The position numbers and the translations under genes are program-made. This document shows positions 47,909 to 57,900 of a stretch of DNA of 64,000 bases, piece after piece. Numbering within the stretch: the stretch's first letter is position 1; each line of letters opens with the position of its first letter. The notes under the pieces were generated by a model that saw only the letters and a list, made by a program, of their open reading frames with translations, did not search any database and had not been told where the DNA came from. This stretch comes from Chrysoperla carnea (taxonomy: Eukaryota; Arthropoda; Insecta; Neuroptera; Chrysopidae), in NCBI RefSeq assembly GCF_905475395.1, contig NC_058339.1, positions 88,050,520-88,114,519 of the forward strand, read 5' to 3'.

Positions 47909-48105
47909 TTAACGTGGGCTTTTTGCTATTTGTACTACTTTACCAGAAATAAAAACATTATTGGTTGGCTGTATTCTTGATTCAACCGTAAATTTTACTT
48001 GAATACGTCTTGGACTAAGAGATAGAGACGTGTTCTGCTCGTGATATGTAGTCCTTCCAATGTTGTTGTCATTATGTAAAGGAGGTGTTATTATATATGT
48101 AATTA
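47909..48105 (-). other. possible orphan terminal coding exon
   Basis: The minus strand is open for about 65 codons without a Met at the start. It follows an AG at 48106-48107 and ends in TAA at 47909-47911, 64 bp from the GNAT 2 stop. The translation has a protein-like composition, for example SLSLSPRRIQVKFTVESRIQ and PTNNVFISGKVVQIAKSPR, unlike the Lys/Asn/Phe/Ile noise typical of this AT-rich DNA. No upstream partner exon could be found between here and pdm3, and I recognise no family. It could be a last exon of a gene with distant exons, a gene fragment, or chance. Confidence 0.25.
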
Positions 48106-49724
48106 CTATTTTTACAAGCTTTCAGTGAACTTACCGCTTACCATTTCTACAAAGTTTTGAGTGAAGTGTGAAGGTATATGAAATAAAAAAAAAGGGGCAA
48201 ATAAGAATGATTCAGTTTATTAATTTTTTTTTAGAATTTTACACTTAAAGAGTACGAATGGTTTTACAGTTTGGACATAATAATAATAAATATCTAAACA
48301 CAATAATTTTTTTTTTTGCATTTTACCAGTAACTGTTCACATGAGTTTTTTTTCTGTTTTTCCTTAAATACAATTACTTTTCCGTTTTTTTTGTTTTTAA
48401 AATTTTAAATACACTAAATTTACTTTCTTAAAATTAATTTTTATTTAATAAAAGATTATTTACAGTGTTTTTTTTCTTAATTTTCTTTTTTTTTTTTAAG
48501 TATACTGTTGTAATATTTTCTCTATAAAATTTAATAGGAACTTTGGTTTCATTCAGAGTTGGCGAATTTGTTAATCAATTTGTATTGAGTGTATATTCCA
48601 AGAAAAGTTTAAAAAAATTATACATATATTTGGTTCTAGCCTTTGCTAAGCACAAGTTCGAACCTTCTATTGAATTTTTTTTAAATATGGTTTGTATGTT
48701 TGATAAAAATAAAGTAGTGGCATCTACCTGTGTAAATTGTTATTTGTGATATGTTCGCTCAACTCTTCTTTCTTAACTCTAAGATTTTTTTGAAAAATGT
48801 CAAACAAAATACAGATATCACAGATGTCTTTACTTGGCCCAGGATGCTAGCAAGTGTTACAGGATTTTATTTGCTAATTTGGACTAGATTAATTGAAAAT
48901 ATCCTAGAGAAAACTCAAATAATCAAAGTTGGATTAGTTTAGACATCTATGATCTCTTTGAAAATTTCGAAAATAAGAATAAATTAAAAATAAATAACAT
49001 ATCAGTCCTATTTTATAAATTAATGACTATAATAATATGACGTAATTTGGTTGAATTATATTCACCAAATCATTTTTCTTTTTTGCTCTTAAATTCTAAA
49101 AATCTAAAATTTTTCATTCGTAACTTATGCCGAAAATTATCCAAAAAGTTTTTTTTTAATAAAAATATGTACACAGAAAAAAAAGAAAATTATTTTTTGT
49201 AATTTTTGGAAAATTTTGTTTTGTCTTTTGTTTTTTTTTTTTTTTGTTCAATCACACACTTTGGTCCTTAAATAACAATTTTCTTTTAAATATTTTTGTG
49301 GAGTATATTTAGTACGTATACAATTTTTATTCCTGTTAAGCGATATGTATTTTGAATTAACAAAAATATTATTTTATATCTACAGTCTATTCTCTATTTT
49401 CGTATACTTGGGAGGGGCGGGGGTCATTTTTTTTTGTTACACAAAACAATAGGAGGGAGGTGGTAAGAAATAGTTCCTCAACAGAATCTATGAAAATGAT
49501 TGAAATTCATCTCGTAGATAATTTTTTGAAAATGTTAGTGTAGGTAATAGACTAATAGTTCATCATCCATTATCACGTCGGGGTCACAAAATTGTGGGTA
49601 CCATTTTATGGTTTCCCCGACTTGAATATTTATTGAAATATTCACTTGATATTACATTTGATTGTTTATTTGATTACCATAGCGTGCTACATTATGAACT
49701 ATTGCCTAGATTACTCTCAAATAG

Positions 49725-49820
49725 AGACCCATGCGCAAAGGAGGGATTTTGGGGGTTAAAACCCCTACCATTGAGAATCTGTCTGCATAAATTTTGAACT
49801 AATAATATAGTCCTGTAAAT
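49725..49820 (+). repeat. dispersed repeat family F, copy 2
   Basis: GACCCATGCGCAAAGGAGGG, GGGGTTAAAACCCCTACCAT, TGAGAATCTGTC and AATAATATAGTCCTGTAAAT match the copy at 20800-20890. Confidence 0.55.
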
Positions 49821-49974
49821 GCACAAATTTATGAGACGCATTTCCACTGACGAATCAGATACCCATGCATGTTTTGAGCTCGGTACTCTGTGACTTTGCT
49901 TATGCTACGAACTAGCTGATTCTACGAAACATATTTTAACTGAAAGAAGAGGAAACTTCGGAGAAGAGTTCAGT

Positions 49975-50275
49975 AATATCTGCGATGAATAAGATACAGA
50001 AGTGCGGAAGCCAAGGAAGTCATAACAGAATCAACGCTTGAATATACAGACTGATTCAGTTGAAGATTATAGATCGAATTTTGAATCATCACAATATTTT
50101 ATCAAAATTAGCTTGTCTCTTTTTCAATAAAATAAAAATTTTGACCAAAACTCTTGTTCGACTTTTTGAACTAGAATATTCAATTTTGCACGATGATTCC
50201 CGTGACTTCTGGGTGGACGAAGTTCAACTTTGGCGAAAATGCATTGTCGGTCGAGATGCCAAAATACCACTCTAA
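49975..50275. repeat. dispersed repeat family B, copy 2
   Basis: Partner of 26350-26640; shared blocks include ATCTGCGATGAATA, GTGCGGAAGCCAAGG, TTTTGAATCATC, GCACGATGATTCCC and GCATTGTCGG. Confidence 0.65.
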
Positions 50276-51187
50276 GCACTCGATATTTGCAATGAAGATA
50301 CATTTCCGAATGTCTACTAAATCCTTCATGTTCTGACAGTCTGTGACAAGAGCGATGAATACTCCTTTTCAACTCTGCGTCGCGTCGTCTCAAAACATAC
50401 CTTTTTCTCTACCTCGCAGAATTCATTTATTGAAAAACAGTGACTGGATATTACATTTTGACCAAATTAAATGTTCTCTTACTCGAAAAAAAATTATTGT
50501 TTTCTTGACTTAACATGACCAAACATGGCGACCAAAAGTTTGAACCACTCTCTTTGATAATTCCTGCGCACGGGCCTTCTAAATAATACCGAACAAAATT
50601 TTTGGATTAAATTTTATTCCATTTTTCATATATATGATATTCTGAATACACAGTATTTATTGGAAAATATCTTTTTTGGATGTTTTTAATCAGAATATCA
50701 TTTTGCACCTTTTCGGAGAAGTGTTTCTCCAAAAAAATTTGTCCGACATTCCTTGCAGTTTAGTTTTTATTTGACGTGTATAGATATCGTTTTTTTTTAT
50801 TTCACTTATAAATTAATTAGAAAGTATCACCAGTAGTTGAATAAAAAAATTTACAATTTCTTTTATGGCATCATCTTGTGTTTATGGCACCTTAAAAGAT
50901 TGCATAGAATGGAAACAAACCATCACTTATCTGTACATGTGTGGCATCTATGAAGTCAGAATTCAAACTAAATGTTAAAACTAAGTTTGACTTCCATTTC
51001 TATCAAATCTTTTTTGTTTTTTAACTGACTATTTAGATCACGTATTCAAGAAGCGTTCACATCCCATTTTATGAGTATTTTTTTAGTTTATTTTTTATTG
51101 CATTCGATTTAAAAGTTTTTTAAACTTGAACTTTGGTAAATTTTAAAAACAATTTTTTAAAAGAGTTTTTTTAAAAATTTTATTTGT

Positions 51188-54100
51188 TTAAACCATGCCT
51201 TTCGACATCATTCGCACTGTATTTTTTAACGCTTGTCTTTTATTACAAAACCATATTCGTATCACTTCACGTTCGTAGCCTAATTGATGTGCTAATCCAG
51301 TGATTTCGGTACCTAAACATAACGAAAAGTACATTAAAAAATTTAGTCAAGACACAAAAAAAAACATTCTGGGTGTCAAATTTGACACACGACTGGAGTT
51401 TACTTCTTTAGTGTTGTATAGTTCGCTATCAGTTTCAAACAATAGATGCTTTGTCTGTTATACGCACTATGTAGTATTTATACAAAGTTGTCTTGACATT
51501 CTAAATAAGTTCTTAAAGACGAACGAAAAAGCTCTTAAGAAAATTTCGGCCGGAAGCCTAATTTATTAGATAATTAACCAAATCAATTAATAAATTTATC
51601 CAATGATAGAGCACTTAGAAATAGAAGGATGTCTTTATCGTAACTGAGTGGGATTTGGTTAAAATTAAAAAAACTTAAGTAGATAAATGCAACGTTAAAG
51701 ATAACAATAATAAGACAACAATTATTGCTGTCTTTATCGTTGCATTTCAAGAAGTATAAATTAAAAAATATAAAAATAAGCTGGTTTATTACCTGATGGA
51801 TGAGTATTTCGTTCGAAATGTGCATTTAATAATTCTAACGCTTGTGGTGTGAATGATGTTCGCCGTTTTCGTTTCTTCGATGGTTCCACACCAATGAAAT
51901 CCGTTAAATGATTTTGTCCACTTTTGTATCTAGAATACAAAGCACTTCTTTTATTCATAATGAGATAATTCATTTATTATTTATATTTTTTGGGAATTAA
52001 TTTAAGTTTTGAATTATAATAAAACATATTATTTAGGTTGTTACAGTCGATTCATAAAATTCGTAGTAAATTCGTAATTTTTCTCGTCTGTACTCAATTT
52101 TTTGCTTAAACTTGATGGAATCTATTTCTTACGTTCGAATATTATTCGTAAATCATTAGTTAGTTAGTGGTGCAAATGTTTCTATTTGTTAATAAACAAT
52201 AAATTGTCAAGTAAACAAAACGGTCCATATAAAGTTGACTTGAAAAAAAAATCAATAAATAGGCAACTTGTATTACGTATATGTTTATACATTGATTCGA
52301 GTTTTTCGATTATTTGACAAACAGTCAGTCATAAAAAATACAATCTTATACATGTATAACATTGGCGTAATACAAGTTGCCCATTTATTAATTTTTTAAG
52401 TAAACTTTTACATAATTTCTTTTAATTAACAATTTACTGTTTCTTAAGGATGTATGAGCATGGTAGTGGGGGCACAAATTTAAAAATAGATATTTTCAAT
52501 TTTGATGATAAATTTATATTATTACTTGACGATATAAGACGAAAAGTAAGAATAAAATTTTTCGATATCTGGCTTAATTTTCAAAATATCGAAAATTGAA
52601 AATTTTGTTTAATTATTTAGCTTTCGATATTTCGAAAACCAAGACACATATCGAAAAATTTTATTCTTATTTTTCGTCTACATTCATGAAGTTATAACAA
52701 AATTCATCATCAAAGTTGAAAATAAGATAAAAATAATTTCAACCCTTAATCTACCCTGCTCTTACATCCCTTATATGGACGGTGACACTTAGTTTTTTTC
52801 TTTTCTAATTCATTGCTAATATGTTTACTTTCTATTAAAAAGTTTTTTTTAAATTTGTTTTCATTCATTCCAAATGAAAATTATCAAAAACTTCCAAAAT
52901 ATGTCGTTTTTTTGAGATTCCTCCATAAGAGCCAATGTATTTTATATCGATTTTTAATGACTTTTTTCTTAAAAATTTGCACGGTTACCTAAGCTGAAAT
53001 TTTAACCACATATTCTTTGAGTAAAAGACTACCTACAAACAAATTTTGAGTCTTTAAATCAAACATTGTTGTCATGCTCATACATCCTTAACAAATAGAA
53101 ATATTTGTGCAACTAAGAAACACAACCCACCAGGTTTTAGTAAAAATTGAGCAGCTTATTTCATTTTCCTTAATCTATTATATTTTTGACTGTACTACTA
53201 TTAAAAATTGTATGCAAAAATAAATGAGTTTAATGTTAATTATTTAATATTCTTCATGTTTTGATATAAATATGTTATGCATTTTTAATAGATATTTTTT
53301 TTATTCTTAATAAATTATGATTATATTCAAAGGTATATATTTATACAGGGGGTTTAAGAAAAGCACGCCATCACGAGTTTATATGTCTTATTTTTTTTGT
53401 TAAATGGTACGAATGGTTTCGTTAAATGGTAAGAGCTTAAAAATCGAATACCCAATTGTTGCTGAAAACGCAGCAACAATAGTGTATTCTACTATGTTTC
53501 AATAAGTTACACATAATAATATATTTCGGCAAAATAAACACGCTTTCTTGCCATAAAATTAAATTAAATTTTAAACCTTAGAATTTTAAAACAAAATTAT
53601 AATATTTAAGTATATTTCTACATAAATTTTAATTTTTATCAATTTCATATTTTGTTTTTCACTAAGCACAAATACCCTATTATTTTAGATTTTAAAAGCT
53701 TTAATTTAGTTTCATTTGTCTGTTGTTTGTAATCAAATCTTACATAAATCTTCCCGGTTTCCCACTTTTCGGTTTCCGATTTCCGTGATGGTAATGATTT
53801 TTTATGGTATGAATCAATTTTTCTATCGCGACCACTATATTTGATATACATACGTTTTTTAGTTTTTAATAAAAAAATTTTAACAAAAAATACTTTTTTA
53901 GAGACAAAATTTAATTGTACAAAAAAGTAGCAAATAATTTTTCTTATGAGTCACTCATATTTGTAAAAACTTGAGGCGCTCCGAATTTTCTTTGATATTT
54001 TCCATTGTCTTTAATATTTACAAATAGTCACGTATGAATTAAGAAAAATTATTTTCTCCTTTTAAGTAAAATAAAAGCTTCTCCCAAAAAAAATTTTTTT

Positions 54101-54865
54101 ATTGAATTTTTTTTATATTGTTAAGTTATTATCTATGAACCCCTTTATCTCGATAATAAGTGGGGACGGTAGAAGCATACTGATCCAAGTAAAATTTTTA
54201 TATTTGTAAGAAAATAAAGAAAATGTGTTTTTCAAATTGTAAGAAAATTAATTAAGCGTAAGTATTGTAGGAATAAAAGGAAAAATATATGCGATTAAAT
54301 TATTTTCATTTAATTAATTCTTGGTTTTGGATTTCTCGAAGAAAATGATGCCAAAAGGTACTTCTTTCAGTGTGACATGGAATAATAGGGGATTGTACTA
54401 AATTTTTCTCTTTATTACTTCAGGCGAAGAATTCTCACAGGACGTGCAGAAAAATGAAGTTGGCAAGATATGAACGTTTAAAATTAAAAATTAAACAAAG
54501 AGGAAGATACTCACTAGTGACGTCATACTCACTAGTGACTTCTTCGTTTTTTAATCAATTTTAATTTCACTTTCAAATCTTGTTATGGTATCAAGTCTAG
54601 TTTTACATTTTTAAGGATAATATGACCAATTCAACACCATAATTATCCCCTATTATGAAAGGAAAATGATACTTGGATTACTATAGTTTGAGACATATAT
54701 GTATCTATAGAGAAAACATATACCTAAAATAGTGGCGTGCAATTCTGAAACACTCTATAAATATTATGCTTTATTAATTAAAAATATTAATAATAATACT
54801 AAAAAATTAATTAGTTTTTAACTAATAAATCATCTTTAGTAATTTTAATATTTAATATAATAATA

Positions 54866-54911
<46 letters not shown>

Positions 54912-57900
54912 TATATAATATATAATATATAATTATAATTTATAATATTAATAAAAAATAAAAATCAAATATTGAACTGAGAGAACCAACTCAACTTGGG
55001 TTTGGATGTTTTAACATTCAATCTATAATACAATGTTTTTATTAAGTTTTATTTATAATATCTCCAGTGATTTCATATTGTATTATATAGAGGAAAGTTG
55101 TCTAGGCCGTGTCGCTAGCTAGATCGGTACAGGGTAATTTCTAAAGAGAAAACTTCTTCAACCGGAATTCTCTGCTGGTGGATCAGTGGTATAGTCGCTA
55201 AATTGCTATAAAAAAAACTGCGTTCGAAACCCAATCCAGTCAAATTAAAATTAAAAAACGTTTTTAATTTATAATGTAATTAATTAAAAAATTAAAAGAA
55301 AAACACAGTTATTCCAAAGTTTTAAGTTTTCACTTCTGTTGATAGTCTCCATGACTGACCAACTTTTGGCTAGTTCTTCTATTATTAACTTTTTAGTTTT
55401 TAGTGCAATAAAGTGTGCTTGCTGTTTTTTCATTCTTATCTAATAAATTGCAGTTAGGGATGACAAAGGAGCAGTTGCCCACCGGGATTAAGAACTAGGG
55501 CACGAAACTTTTTCTTTTTTTTCCCTATACTTTTGCAACAGTGTTTTCAGACTTCTTAAATTCGTTCTTAAACAAAACTATGATAGTCCAGTAAAATGAA
55601 GATTTAAAAAAGTATAAATATGTTAAAAAATATTAAATTATTTTAAGGGGGTAGAAAAACATACGAAGATATGAAAAAAATGTATAAATATCAAAATTTT
55701 CTATAAAAACATTTCTGATCACTTTTAACGTATTTACAATAGAAACCGAGATATTTGCAATAAACAAATCTAATTTATAGCTCAGCCGCATAAAATATGG
55801 AAAAAATTTCCCCCGGTAAATCGGAAAACCCCCTCTAAATTACGTTTTTCAGTTGTATACATGTTAGAAATTGGTAGAAATGTTTTCTATTGGAAATACG
55901 TCAAAAGTGATTAGAAATGATTTTATAGAAAATTTTGATATCAACATTTTTATGAAAATTTTGTATCATACCTTCGTTTGTTTTCGAGATTTTCAAAAAA
56001 GTGATTTTGGCGGTAGTTTTTAATGATTTTCTACCACCTAAGTAGAATTCAATATTAAATGTAAACATCAAATTTATGTCAAAACGAACTTATATTCAAA
56101 AATGCAGGCTTTCGTATTGATGGTAGTTTAAATCTTCTGGTGGTTTAAATTTTATTAGTCTATGAAAACACTTTGTACATATGAATAAATAGAACTTAAA
56201 AAAAGACCATAGTATTATGGGTATGGTATATTTATTATATGATATGATATGCAAATGAGTATGAAAAAGTTAATTAAGTCTAACTTAAACTAAAGAGTAT
56301 AAAATATATAAAGTATTATAATTAAAATAAATACCAACCTTTCTTCAGCCTCTTTCATCCACCGTTCTAAAACTGGTTTAATTTTCTGTGCGCTCTTAGG
56401 CGTAATATCAAGTTTTTCAAACCTGCCAAAATACCAATTTTATTTTATTTTATATTATATTTATATATTATAATATTATAATACTTATTTTATAGATTAC
56501 ATATATTAAAAATATATATTTATATTTATTTATTGTATATTAAAAGAATGTTTTTATTTATATAACAACCAGTAGTAATCAATAATTTTATTCAATATAT
56601 TAAATTATATGAAAATATATTGGGTGAACAAATAAAAAAGGATTGTTTTTATCGCACGAGTTAAGCTTGAAAACATTTAGTTATTTTTTAAAAGAAAAGT
56701 TCAATATGATTTTCATCAAATCTTGATAGGAAAAAGATTCATCAGGTTCTATCGACAGAAATCAAATTAATTCTTGTCAAAATAGGGGCCGAAATATAAA
56801 TTTTTTATTGAATCATAGTGATGTTTACGAAAAAATGTTTCAAACAAAGTTGTTTATTTTTTTATAAGAACCATTTTTTTTATATAGTAACCTATTGTTC
56901 TACGGATTCAAGACCCAACTGACTTATGTTTCTCATTTACAAACTCAACCTCACTTTTTACGTCCTGGACACAACCGGACAACTTGAAATGAATTTTGTG
57001 AACACATATACTAAAATTTTGTTCGTAGCATAAATTTTTTTAAGCGTTTCAAACTTGAGACTAAACTTAGTATACCTTAGTAAATATTTCATACAGTGTG
57101 TCGCATTTAAGATGAAGACACCCTCATATTTTCGTTATTTATAGGAATATTGATTTGAAATTTTGCACAGTCATACAGGGTGATGGGTCACATTTTTTAA
57201 GATAATTAAACGAAATCCGAACTTTAAACTGTGCAAAATTTCAAACCGATATTCCTATAAATAACGAAAATATGTGAGTGTCTTCATCCTAAATGCGACA
57301 CACTGTATATATTTGGTATAATAATACGTTTTCTTGGCATCCTGTATCTGATGTATATTTATTTATTGGTTCGTTACTTGATTAACTTTTAATTAACTAA
57401 GTTGAGTAGCTTGGTAGCTTCTCGTAGCTAATATAATCAAGCTACAAGCAACACATTCGATACATATATTTATATTTATTACACTGGTTGATATATTTGT
57501 ATGTTTATTTGTAGGTATCTACATAATCCACAAATATTCTTTCTGGCTGCATATAATTATAATTTATTTTAAGTACATTTCAAATGATTTTTACGTCATC
57601 TTTTGAATTATTCAAGAATCATGAATATGTTGAATATTGAGTTTTCTATTTTGAGTTAAATTAGAACATTTTCTTTTTAAATTTAAACAACACTGGTGGC
57701 TCTGTGGTTACAAGATTAGGAAAATCGACAATTATCGGATTGAAAAAAAAAAATTATGATGGTGGGAAGATTCGAAAAATTTTTGTAACTTCCCAAAAAA
57801 TGCGGCGATATGAATAATTAGTGTTGGTCAAGTCTTATTTTAATTTAAAAGATATGTATCTAAATCAAATGTAAATAATTTTTCGAAATTTAATTTTTGT

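Larger units (their letters stand above)
47846..51187. other. intergenic region, GNAT 2 to pdm3
   Basis: Convergent gene ends. It contains a coding-like minus-strand stretch at 47909-48105 (listed separately), very A/T-rich homopolymer DNA at 48180-49260, family F at 49725-49820 and family B at 49975-50275. The last part is probably pdm3 3' untranslated sequence on the minus strand. No complete gene was recognised. Confidence 0.55.
51930..56338 (-). other. pdm3 intron between the POU-specific and homeodomain exons
   Basis: About 4.4 kb. It holds the nested element pair at 52044-53192, family D copy 3 at 54418-54645, an (AT)n microsatellite at about 54866-54910, a tRNA-like sequence at 55176-55240 and a fold-back element at 55644-56038. 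The rest is AT-rich with no further feature seen. Confidence 0.75.

Noticed and set aside
55176-55240. Functional tRNA gene
   Set aside because: A-box and B-box-like motifs exist, but the T stem and anticodon arm do not form; kept only as tRNA-like repeat.
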